Below are positions 7,293 to 14,266 of a stretch of DNA of 35,472 nucleotides, piece after piece. Source of the stretch: Treponema sp. (lineage in GTDB: Bacteria > Spirochaetota > Spirochaetia > Treponematales > Treponemataceae). Position numbers and translations under genes: made by a program. The stretch's first letter is position 1; every line of letters begins with the position of its first letter. Under the pieces are notes generated by a model. The model had not been told where the DNA came from, ran no database searches, and saw only the letters and a program-made list of their open reading frames with translations. Location of the stretch: contig JAKSTP010000024.1 in assembly GCA_024402505.1 (NCBI GenBank), positions 1 through 35,472 on the forward strand, read 5' to 3'.

Positions 7293-8149
7293 TAATTGTT
7301 AACTGTTTTACAAGGATGGTCGCCTTTGCAGTAGGCTTCGGCACCGGCCAAAATCACTTCTTCCATTTTTTCTGTTAAATGTTTTGCTGCAATAGGTTCA
7401 GACTTGTCTTTAAATTCGTCAATCTTGATTTCTTCAAGAACCTTGAAATCGTATAAAAGCCGTTCAACGTGATTGTAAGACCACCATGGATCATTTTTAC
7501 CAAGCGAGTATTTGTCACTGCCACCAATGTAGATTGGCTGAACATCGGCACCCGATTTTAATGCAATACGGGCAGCTCCTTTCTTGTAAGAGTTTCGTCC
7601 GTGTCGAGGTGTACGAGTACCTTCAGGGAAAATGATTACATTACATCCCAAGGAAAGAAGCTTTTTACATTCTTCGCACATTTCGTCAAAATCTGTTGTG
7701 TTTGTAATGTAAGAAGTTTTGATTACGCCCCCAAGTGGTGATCTCACCAGATTTCCGCGTACAATACAAGTAGCAGTAGGAACCATGCTCATAATGAAAA
7801 CAAAGTCCAGCACAGAAGGATGATTTGCTACAATAATTTTACCCCGGAGATTTCGGAGCATTTCTTTGTCTTCAACCTTAACCCGAACAACGCCAAAAAG
7901 TCTCATAAAGTTGATGAAAACACGGAAAGTATGGGATACAAAAGCACGTGTTTTAATACCAAACTTTTCTTTATCCCAGATAAAAAGGCGGAACCATGGA
8001 AAAACAAGTACCGCAAGAATTACTGCTCCCACACCAAAATAAAAGTATGAGAATAATTTCATAAAACTGTGATAATGATAAAAAACATAATTTTTAATTT
8101 TAGGAAGATCGTCATGTGCATATTTTGGGTCAATTGCCTTTTTGCTCAT
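7289..8149 (-). CDS. plsC: 1-acyl-sn-glycerol-3-phosphate acyltransferase (PlsC family)
   Basis: PlsC-type enzymes transfer an acyl chain to lysophosphatidic acid in the inner membrane to make phosphatidic acid. The 286 residues include a membrane helix near 33-52, the catalytic H(X4)D motif as NHPSVLDF near 109-116, and the glycerol-phosphate-binding block FPEGTRTPRHG near 174-184, followed by GADVQPIYIGG. Length and motif spacing are normal. AGAGGA precedes the ATG. The gene is last in an apparent operon with a TetR regulator 19 bases upstream, which suggests that lipid synthesis may be under that regulator. The exact acyl acceptor cannot be read from sequence. Confidence 0.9.
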   Translation of the reverse strand: MSKKAIDPKYAHDDLPKIKNYVFYHYHSFMKLFSYFYFGVGAVILAVLVFPWFRLFIWDKEKFGIKTRAFVSHTFRVFINFMRLFGVVRVKVEDKEMLRNLRGKIIVANHPSVLDFVFIMSMVPTATCIVRGNLVRSPLGGVIKTSYITNTTDFDEMCEECKKLLSLGCNVIIFPEGTRTPRHGRNSYKKGAARIALKSGADVQPIYIGGSDKYSLGKNDPWWSYNHVERLLYDFKVLEEIKIDEFKDKSEPIAAKHLTEKMEEVILAGAEAYCKGDHPCKTVNNY

Positions 8150-8168
8150 TTTCTTATTCCTCTTCTAA

Positions 8169-8762
8169 TTAAGCAAGAAATCCATCTACAGCCAGATTTA
8201 ATGCTGTTTTTACTTCTTTAATGTCAGGTTGGAAAAGTACTGAAATTTTAAAAACAGCAGATTCCAAAAGATTATACAAAAGCTGATTCATCTCGGCAAC
8301 ATTCAAATCCTTGAATTCATTCTCCCGAATTCCCCGGATTAAAACAGTGTTCAAAAGATGACGAACCTTAATTACACGGCGCTGAACTCTTTCCCGAGGA
8401 TCAACACCTGTTTTTTTTAGCTGAATAAGATATGTTAATAGAACATGAAAAAGTTTTGAGTTCTGTTCGCAGGAATCAACCAGGCAGGAAAGAATTCCTC
8501 GAAGCTGTTCTGACGCGCTCAGTTCCTTGTTGCTCATTAAAGTTAGAATTGATTTTTCCAGTTCGCCCAAAAGCTGTTTAATACTGCCTAAAAAGATTTC
8601 GTGCTTGTTCTTAAAATAGATGTACAGTGTTGTTCTTGTAATACCACACTTATCTGCAATTTTCTGGAACGTAGCGTCTTCGTATCCTTCTTCAACAAAC
8701 ACATCCAGTGATCTTTCAAGAATTTCTTTAACTCTTTTTTCGTGCTCAACAATAATTGCCAT
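8169..8762 (-). CDS. TetR/AcrR family transcriptional regulator
   Basis: This 197-residue protein has a TetR-type DNA-binding domain at about residues 10-58. The recognition region is FQKIADKCGITRTTLYIYFKNKHEIF. The ligand-binding C-terminal domain is poorly conserved, as usual for the family. Its ATG overlaps the stop of the upstream methyltransferase gene as TAATG, and an acyltransferase gene follows 19 bases downstream. TetR proteins next to lipid genes often sense acyl-CoA or fatty acids, so a membrane-lipid role is plausible but inferred. No separate promoter is evident, so it is probably transcribed with the upstream gene. Confidence 0.92.
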   Translation of the reverse strand: MAIIVEHEKRVKEILERSLDVFVEEGYEDATFQKIADKCGITRTTLYIYFKNKHEIFLGSIKQLLGELEKSILTLMSNKELSASEQLRGILSCLVDSCEQNSKLFHVLLTYLIQLKKTGVDPRERVQRRVIKVRHLLNTVLIRGIRENEFKDLNVAEMNQLLYNLLESAVFKISVLFQPDIKEVKTALNLAVDGFLA

Positions 8763-9937
8763 TAAAACTTCTCCGGTTTATTTCGCAAATACTTATAAAA
8801 GACTGTATCAAGATTTCCTGCTTTAAAATTTTTAGTCTGGTTAGGATTGTGACCAAAAGCTTCTACAAACTTATCGCAGCTTGTAATAATACCTAAATCC
8901 CAGTTAGGAAAAGCTTCCCACAGGTCATCCATTTTGTTGTAAAGACGAACAGCGTCATCTTCTTCGCCAAGACGTTCACCGTAAGGAGGGTTACAAACAA
9001 TAAGACCGTTTTCGTAAGGTGCGGCAAGTTCCGAAAAATCGGCCTGAATGAAATCTGGACGAGGAATTTTGTCACTGGAATCAATAAGATTTAAAGCACG
9101 GCCGGCCATTACGCAGGCATGTTCGGCATTTTTCTTAGCTCGGGCTATAGCCTGTGCATCAATATCAGAACCTGTTACGCGAACTTCCACATCCGTTCGG
9201 ATCTTAGCAGCTTCTTCCTTTTTTATTTCAAGGGCCCGTTCAGCATTGTAGATTGGAAGATTTTCAAGGGCAAATCGTCTTCCAAAACCAGGAGCCACAT
9301 TGTGGGCGTAAAGTTTTGCTTCAATAGCAATAGTTCCTGAACCGCAGAAAGGATCGTGCAAAGGAGTTTTACGTCGCCACATCATTTCCTGAAGTAGAAC
9401 AGCGGCCGTTGTTTCACGCAAAGGAGCAATTCCTCCATCTGTACGATAGCCTCGTTTGTGCAAAGGAAGTCCCGAAAGATCCAGGAGAATAAGAACCTGG
9501 TTTTCTTCAATGTAAACGCGTATGTCGCTCTGAGCACCGGTTTCAGGCAAAGTAAGCATGTGCCATTTTTCACCAAGTTTTTTGTAAATGGCCTTCTGAA
9601 CCATACCCTGAATTGAATGTTCTGAGTTTAATTTTGATTTATAAGAACGAACTTTATCAACAACAATCTTTGAGTCTTTTTTAAGAAAGTCCTGCCACTG
9701 GATGTTATAAACCCCGTCAAAAAGTGCATCAAAGTCCATGGCATTGTAAGAAGCCATCTGAAGATAAACACGATCTGAAGTTCGTAAACACAGGTTTGCA
9801 CGGAAAAGTGCATCGTCGTCACCAATAAAAGAAACACGACCAGGTGCATTCCCTGCCAGCTTATAGCCCAGGTGTTTTATTTCGTTTCCTAAGATTTTTT
9901 CAGCCCCAACTGCGCAAAGGGCAACAAGTGTATTCAT
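8762..9937 (-). CDS. THUMP-domain class I SAM-dependent RNA methyltransferase (RlmL/YpsC-like)
   Basis: Members methylate N2 of guanosine in 23S rRNA (RlmL, m2G2445) or related RNA sites. The 391 residues begin with a THUMP-containing region (about 1-155). The Rossmann methyltransferase follows, with LHDPFCGSGTIAIEA near 194-208, a GSDIDAQAIARAKKNA acidic-loop block, and the catalytic VCNPPYGERLG. An insertion of IKKEEAAKIRTDVEV type between these motifs is common in the family. Length matches the single-domain YpsC type rather than the fused E. coli RlmKL. A promoter at 9944-9972 has its -10 box six bases before the ATG and no Shine-Dalgarno is seen. The RNA target is inferred. Confidence 0.9.
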   Translation of the reverse strand: MNTLVALCAVGAEKILGNEIKHLGYKLAGNAPGRVSFIGDDDALFRANLCLRTSDRVYLQMASYNAMDFDALFDGVYNIQWQDFLKKDSKIVVDKVRSYKSKLNSEHSIQGMVQKAIYKKLGEKWHMLTLPETGAQSDIRVYIEENQVLILLDLSGLPLHKRGYRTDGGIAPLRETTAAVLLQEMMWRRKTPLHDPFCGSGTIAIEAKLYAHNVAPGFGRRFALENLPIYNAERALEIKKEEAAKIRTDVEVRVTGSDIDAQAIARAKKNAEHACVMAGRALNLIDSSDKIPRPDFIQADFSELAAPYENGLIVCNPPYGERLGEEDDAVRLYNKMDDLWEAFPNWDLGIITSCDKFVEAFGHNPNQTKNFKAGNLDTVFYKYLRNKPEKF

Positions 9938-9943
9938 AAAAAA

Positions 9944-9972
9944 AGTTTAACATTTTTACAATTTTTGTTCAA
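9944..9972 (-). promoter_or_regulatory. Promoter for the THUMP methyltransferase operon
   Basis: On the minus strand, TTGAAC (plus 9967-9972), a 17-nt spacer and TAAACT (plus 9944-9949) precede the ATG at 9937 by six bases. The start site predicted from the -10 coincides with the ATG, implying a leaderless message. A second -35-like TTGACA lies at 9974-9979 but is less well placed. Confidence 0.5.
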
Positions 9973-10017
9973 ATGTCAAAGAGAAAAAGTTAACCAGTCT
10001 GTCTAGGGCTTTACTTC

Positions 10018-10053
10018 AAAAAAAAAGCAGCCTTGGCAAACTACCAAGACTGC
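10018..10053 (-). terminator. Rho-independent terminator after the ABC importer operon
   Basis: On the minus strand GCAGTCTTGG pairs with CCAAGGCTGC (plus 10044-10053 with 10027-10036, one G-U), with a seven-base loop and then a run of nine T (A at plus 10018-10026). It follows the last permease gene by about 20 bases. Confidence 0.9.
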
Positions 10054-10073
10054 AAACATGGAGGAAGGGTCGC

Positions 10074-10919
10074 TTAACCCTTAACACTTCCCAAAGCAAC
10101 TCCAGCAATAATGTACTTGGAAAGAAGGAAGTAAACGACAAACAACGGTAAAACTGTCATTGTCAATCCAAGATAGATTGAACCAAATTCAGTCTTATAA
10201 ATATCTCCACGAAGGAGAGATACCATGATTGGCATTGTATATTTATTACTATCCGTAAGGATAACCGTTGGCATGAACAATTCATTCCATTTCTGAACGA
10301 AACTGAAAATAGCCTGTGTTGCAAGAGCAGGTTTCATAATTGGAAGAGCAATTACGTTGAAAGTAAAGAATTCTCTTGCACCATCGATACGTGCAGATTC
10401 AACAATTTCCAATGAAAGTGAAGGTATCATATACTGTCGCATAAAGAATACCATAGAAGCATTGGCAATTGATGGAATAATCAATGGAAGGAAGTTATTT
10501 GTAAGTCCTACTTTATAAATCATCTGGTAGAAACCGATTGTAACACACTGTGATGGAATCATAAGTACTGCCATGATGAAAGTAAAGTATGAACGACGAA
10601 GTTTCCATGTATAAACAACCAGAGCATAAGCTGTCAGTGTTGAGAAGTATACGCTGAGTGCTGTAGCAGAAGTTGAAATAAGAATAGAGTTAAAGAAACC
10701 GCGTACTGGGCGGAAAGACTCTTTTGTTTCAAATACACGAAGGTTGCTTAAAAGGAATTTTGAAGGAATCAATGAAACGGCATGCTGCTGAATCTGGTAA
10801 GTAGAACGAGTAGCATTAACGATCATTGTATAGAAAGGGAAAATACACATTACTGTAAGAATAATACAGACAATGTATACAAATACCTTAAAGATTACGT
10901 TTGAAGTTGATTTAACCAT
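10074..10919 (-). CDS. Carbohydrate ABC transporter permease, MalG/LacG-type
   Basis: This 281-residue inner-membrane subunit has six predicted helices. The ATPase-docking EAA loop reads ESARIDGAREFFTFNVIALP, with the conserved DGA and ALP spacing. It ends in GVALGSVKG, as MalG-type permeases do. It lies ten bases after the partner permease, so the two subunits are cotranscribed. No ATPase gene is present in the operon; importers of this CUT1 type often share one MsmK/UgpC-type ATPase encoded elsewhere. The substrate is probably an oligosaccharide or polyol, but the sequence does not tell which. Confidence 0.92.
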   Translation of the reverse strand: MVKSTSNVIFKVFVYIVCIILTVMCIFPFYTMIVNATRSTYQIQQHAVSLIPSKFLLSNLRVFETKESFRPVRGFFNSILISTSATALSVYFSTLTAYALVVYTWKLRRSYFTFIMAVLMIPSQCVTIGFYQMIYKVGLTNNFLPLIIPSIANASMVFFMRQYMIPSLSLEIVESARIDGAREFFTFNVIALPIMKPALATQAIFSFVQKWNELFMPTVILTDSNKYTMPIMVSLLRGDIYKTEFGSIYLGLTMTVLPLFVVYFLLSKYIIAGVALGSVKG

Positions 10920-10929
10920 TTCTTACTCC

Positions 10930-11955
10930 TTAAGCCTGTTTTGCAGCCATTTTGGCTTCTTTCTGCTGTCTTTTAAATTCTTTAATACGTGCTTTCTGAG
11001 CTTTATAAAGTTTTGCTTCATCTTTATCACGCATAACGAAGAACATACCTGCAGAGATAATGGCAATGATTAAGAACATAATCATACTTGCAGAAGCAGC
11101 ACGGTTGTACATGTAACTTCCTTTGAAAGCCTGGTTGTAAATAAATACTGAAGCTGTCAAAGTTGCGTTATCAGGACCTGAGTTCTGCATCAACATATAA
11201 GGAATATCGAACATCTGGAGACCACCAATAAGTGATGTTACCAGAGTAAAGAGCATGATTGTTTTAAGGTTTGGCAGTGTAATCTTGAAGAACTGCTGTA
11301 CACCGTTAGCACCATCAATTTCGGCTGCTTCAAAGATATCTGGAGAAATACCAAGGATACCTGATGAAAGAACAATCATTGTATAACCGAACCAAGTCCA
11401 GAACTGAATAAATGCAACCAGAAGCTGAGCAGCTGTTTTAGACTGTGGGAAGTTATAAGGTGTATCAATTACCCCAATAGCCATAAGGATATCGTTTACT
11501 GGGCTTTTTGGATAGCCAAACAATGATGCGAAAAGAATAGCGATTGTAGAAGCTGTAATGATGTTAGGCATGTAGAAAACAACCTTAAAGAATCCTTTTC
11601 CTTTAATGTTGTTCTGTTCATTTGTAAACCATGCAGCAAGTACAAGAGCAAGACCAAGCTGTGGAATAAAGTTGATGATCCACATCTTGAATGTATTTGA
11701 CAATGCAATCCTAAAAGAAGGAGTTTGCAGGGTTGTTGCGAAGTTTTTGTACCAAGGGGTTGCGATTGAGAAGTTTGTGCTTCCCAAACCTTTTAAGTTT
11801 GTAAATCCAATAAAAAGTGTGTAAAAAATTGGATAGGCCATAAACAAAAGCCATGCAGCAAGGAATGGAATAGAAAAAATGTAACCATACTTTGCGTAGC
11901 TAATAGATTTTTTCTTTTGTAATTCTGTATTTTTAACTAAGTCTTTGTTTGCCAT
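10930..11955 (-). CDS. Carbohydrate ABC transporter permease, MalF/LacF-type
   Basis: The partner permease (341 residues from the chosen start) has six membrane helices and an EAA loop reading EAAEIDGANGVQQFFKITLP. The C-terminus is a long, highly basic tail (KDEAKLYKAQKARIKEFKRQ onward), longer than is usual. I chose the ATG at 11955 because GGAGG sits five bases upstream; a GTG at 11967 would place the ribosome site inside the coding region. A stem-loop between this gene and the binding-protein gene probably lowers permease expression relative to the lipoprotein. It forms the membrane channel together with the MalG-type subunit. Confidence 0.92.
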   Translation of the reverse strand: MANKDLVKNTELQKKKSISYAKYGYIFSIPFLAAWLLFMAYPIFYTLFIGFTNLKGLGSTNFSIATPWYKNFATTLQTPSFRIALSNTFKMWIINFIPQLGLALVLAAWFTNEQNNIKGKGFFKVVFYMPNIITASTIAILFASLFGYPKSPVNDILMAIGVIDTPYNFPQSKTAAQLLVAFIQFWTWFGYTMIVLSSGILGISPDIFEAAEIDGANGVQQFFKITLPNLKTIMLFTLVTSLIGGLQMFDIPYMLMQNSGPDNATLTASVFIYNQAFKGSYMYNRAASASMIMFLIIAIISAGMFFVMRDKDEAKLYKAQKARIKEFKRQQKEAKMAAKQA

Positions 11956-11973
11956 TAGTTCCTCCACTAGTGT

Positions 11974-12014
11974 AAAAAAAAGCGGAAGTGAGCAACTACG
12001 CTTACTCCCGCTTT
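11974..12014 (-). terminator. Intra-operon hairpin, leaky terminator or mRNA stabiliser
   Basis: On the minus strand AAAGCGGGAGTAAGC (plus 12000-12014) pairs with GCTCACTTCCGCTTT (plus 11979-11993), two G-U pairs, six-base loop, followed by T (A at plus 11974-11981). It lies between the binding-protein stop and the first permease, so it could terminate part of the transcripts or protect the upstream message. On the plus strand a weaker T-rich tract follows too. Confidence 0.75.
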
Positions 12015-12042
12015 TCTTATTTTAGACAAGCTAAATAATTAC

Positions 12043-13377
12043 TTATTCAACAATTACGTCCAAGTTGTCAGCTACGTTCTGTTTGAAACCAGCGATTGCA
12101 TCAGCACGTGATTTTTCACCGTAAGCAAACTGACGAACAGCATCACGCCAGTATGAGTTGATTGTTTCATCATACTGTGTAAGGTTTTTACCGTTAGCGA
12201 ATGCGTTAGCAGGTACGAATACGTCGAACATGTTCTGTCCACCGAGGAATGCGAGTTCACCGTTAGATTTAGCCATTACTGTACCAGATCCTACAGCGTC
12301 TTTTGTTCCGCCTTCACCATTGAATGTACCGTTAGCCCACATGTACTGGAGTGAGTTTTCATCGTAATCAACTGTGATCCATTTGATAACTTTTCCAACT
12401 TCAGCAAGGTTTTTAGAGTTTTTGTTTCCGAGAACCCATGTACCACCCCAGAAGAATCCGAGAGGAGCTTCACAGATAGCCCAGTCACCGTAAGAACCTT
12501 CACCTACTTTTGTACCACCACAGTTCTGTCCGATTGTGTAGTTGATAAGCCAAGCTGGTCCGAAGAATCCGAATGCTGTACCAGTTTCTTTCATATCAGC
12601 GAACCAAGCATCCTGCCAGTCGCGTGTATCATTGTACCAACCATTGTCGTTAAGTTTTTTAGAGAAGTCCATGAAAGCTTCACGTTTTGGATCGATGTAG
12701 AGTTTTCCGTCTACGATCCAACCTTTGTCTGAAGAGTTTTCTACAGCGTGCCAGAGGTCACCGTCACCAGAAACGATAGCGTATCCTTTAGCTTTGAGTT
12801 CAGCAGCAGCTTTCCAGAATGTGTCGAGGTTTCCTGAACCACCACCAATTTTGTCTTTGATTACTTTTGGATCATCTGTTCCCCAAGTTGCTTTAGCAAT
12901 TGAGCGACGGTAGATGAAAGCACCACCAGTTGCCTGGTATCCAAGAGCTACGAGGTCAGAACCACGTGTACCGATATCTACTGTGTACTGAGCGATGTTA
13001 GAAGCTTTTACGTCAGCAGATGTGATACCCATGTCTGAGTATTTAGCAGCGAAGTTAGCAGCATCGCCCTGTGTGTATTTGAGAACGAAAGCAGATTCTG
13101 CAGCGTACATATCAGGAGCATCTTTTGTTCCGGCGAGAGCCTGGTCAAGAGCTGGCTGGTAAGCACCATCAGTTGTAGCGATGATTGTTGCTTTGTAGTC
13201 GAAACCACAGTCTGGGTTCATTTCTACATACTTTTTAACCATGCCTGGTACTTCGTCTGTGAAAGCCCAAACATTGAGTGTTTTCTTTTCGGCTGGTTTA
13301 GCAGATGTTGCTTCTTTTTTAGAACATCCAACAAGAAGGGCCGAGATAGCCAATGCAGCTACCAAAATTTTTTTCAT
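12043..13377 (-). CDS. Extracellular solute-binding lipoprotein of a sugar ABC importer
   Basis: This 444-residue binding protein captures the substrate outside the inner membrane and delivers it to the two permeases. It has a lipoprotein signal peptide with lipobox LLVGC (Cys18), a Lys/Ala-rich linker, and a family 1-type body starting at LNVWAFTDEVPGMVKKY. Many Trp and aromatic residues in the second half suit sugar stacking. AGGAGG lies six bases before the ATG. Codon choice looks strongly biased (ACA, CCA, AAC and TTC) compared with neighbouring genes, consistent with very high expression. The upstream region holds a promoter overlapping a perfect inverted repeat. The substrate is not identifiable from sequence alone. 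Confidence 0.93.
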   Translation of the reverse strand: MKKILVAALAISALLVGCSKKEATSAKPAEKKTLNVWAFTDEVPGMVKKYVEMNPDCGFDYKATIIATTDGAYQPALDQALAGTKDAPDMYAAESAFVLKYTQGDAANFAAKYSDMGITSADVKASNIAQYTVDIGTRGSDLVALGYQATGGAFIYRRSIAKATWGTDDPKVIKDKIGGGSGNLDTFWKAAAELKAKGYAIVSGDGDLWHAVENSSDKGWIVDGKLYIDPKREAFMDFSKKLNDNGWYNDTRDWQDAWFADMKETGTAFGFFGPAWLINYTIGQNCGGTKVGEGSYGDWAICEAPLGFFWGGTWVLGNKNSKNLAEVGKVIKWITVDYDENSLQYMWANGTFNGEGGTKDAVGSGTVMAKSNGELAFLGGQNMFDVFVPANAFANGKNLTQYDETINSYWRDAVRQFAYGEKSRADAIAGFKQNVADNLDVIVE

Positions 13378-13413
13378 AACGTTCCTCCTAATTTTCGAGT
13401 TAGAAAAAATTTT

Positions 13414-13442
13414 AGAATAGATTTACGAAAAGGTTTTCGTAA
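13414..13442 (-). promoter_or_regulatory. Promoter of the ABC importer operon with overlapping operator
   Basis: Minus-strand TTACGA (plus 13437-13442), 17-nt spacer and TATTCT (plus 13414-13419) form a promoter about 30 bases before AGGAGG and the ATG. TTACGAAAA and TTTTCGTAA (13423-13431 and 13434-13442), a perfect inverted repeat around GG, cover the -35 and spacer, where a repressor would block polymerase. Confidence 0.5.
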
Positions 13443-13474
13443 CTAATAGTTTACTATGTATACAAATTTTTTGC

Positions 13475-13492
13475 ATAGGGGATTTCCCCTAT
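13475..13492. repeat. Inverted repeat in the 13378-13677 intergenic region
   Basis: ATAGGGGA and TCCCCTAT form perfect eight-base arms around TT. The element lies upstream of the ABC promoter and between divergent genes; it may be a second regulator site. Apart from the two promoters and this site I see nothing else in the 300-base gap. Confidence 0.4.
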
Positions 13493-13610
13493 ATATTAGA
13501 CATTTTTGAGAAAAAATTCTCCACTTTTTTGACGTAAAACGTTTAATACCATTTATTTTCTGTTATGATGATATTTTTCATTTAACCATATGAAAGTTTT
13601 TTTTAGTGAT

Positions 13611-13639
13611 TTGCCATAAAATTGAGACTGTGTTATACT
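13611..13639 (+). promoter_or_regulatory. Extended -10 promoter for the four-helix membrane protein
   Basis: TTGCCA at 13611-13616, 17-nt spacer, TGT plus TATACT at 13634-13639: a strong extended -10 promoter. The start near 13646 gives a leader of about 30 bases containing AGGAGG before the ATG at 13678. Confidence 0.7.
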
Positions 13640-13677
13640 ATTGGAGATTTTAGACTTTTCCATATAGGAGGATATTT

Positions 13678-14130
13678 ATGGGAAAAAAAAGTTTGAGCAC
13701 AATGAAGCTTGTTGAACTTATTGGATTTGTACTGGCTGCTGTAGGCTTCTGCCTTCCTTTGACAAAAGGTAAAGTTTTTGGATCTAATGGTGGAAGTGGG
13801 CTGAACCTGATTAAAAATCTGTTCGACAATGGAGCCTCGTTCGGCGAAGTAATGGCTCTTCTGGTATTTGTATTCGCTATTCTTGGAATTGTTGTTCTTT
13901 TGATAAAAGATGTAAAACTTTACGGACTCTGCTGTGCTGTTGGTGGAATCGTTTGTGGTTGTCTTTTCTACCTTAAATCAATTGGTGTTTTTGATTCAGG
14001 TGCTGCAAAAGGACTCATCAAAGCTGCTAACAAAGTAGGTGGTGCACTTGCAAAACCAGGTGTTGGAATCTATCTTCTCCTCGTTGGATTTGCAGTAGCC
14101 CTGGTTGGTGCTCTTCTCCGCAAAAAATAA
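13678..14130 (+). CDS. Four-helix integral membrane protein, unknown function
   Basis: This 150-residue hydrophobic protein has about four membrane helices (residues roughly 12-29, 57-79, 84-103 and 126-146). It is rich in Gly and Ala and ends in LLRKK. I recognise no family. It is a single-gene unit with a strong promoter, a perfect AGGAGG ribosome site and a textbook terminator 40 bases after the stop, all suggesting high, independent expression. It is divergent from the sugar importer, but there is no evidence that they share a regulator. Confidence 0.85.
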   Translation: MGKKSLSTMKLVELIGFVLAAVGFCLPLTKGKVFGSNGGSGLNLIKNLFDNGASFGEVMALLVFVFAILGIVVLLIKDVKLYGLCCAVGGIVCGCLFYLKSIGVFDSGAAKGLIKAANKVGGALAKPGVGIYLLLVGFAVALVGALLRKK

Positions 14131-14168
14131 TCTGATCAAAACTGATTAAATTATCTTAACAAGATTGG

Positions 14169-14200
14169 AAAGCCGTTTTCGTTTGGAAACGGCTTTTTTT
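14169..14200 (+). terminator. Rho-independent terminator
   Basis: AAAGCCGTTTTC (14169-14180) pairs with GGAAACGGCTTT (14185-14196), one G-U pair, around a GTTT loop, followed by a T run to 14200. It ends the membrane-protein transcript. Confidence 0.95.
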
Positions 14201-14232
14201 ATTCCAATTTCTTAAATCTTCAATAATTAACT

Positions 14233-14260
14233 TGTCTTCCAATTTAAGTGAATGTATTAT
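14233..14260 (+). promoter_or_regulatory. Promoter for the EAL protein, abutting its start
   Basis: TTGTCT (14233-14238), 16-nt spacer, TATTAT (14255-14260). The -10 covers the first ATG (14252) and ends six bases before the second in-frame ATG (14267), so translation more likely starts at 14267 on a leaderless message. Confidence 0.45.
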
Positions 14261-14266
14261 AGAAGA

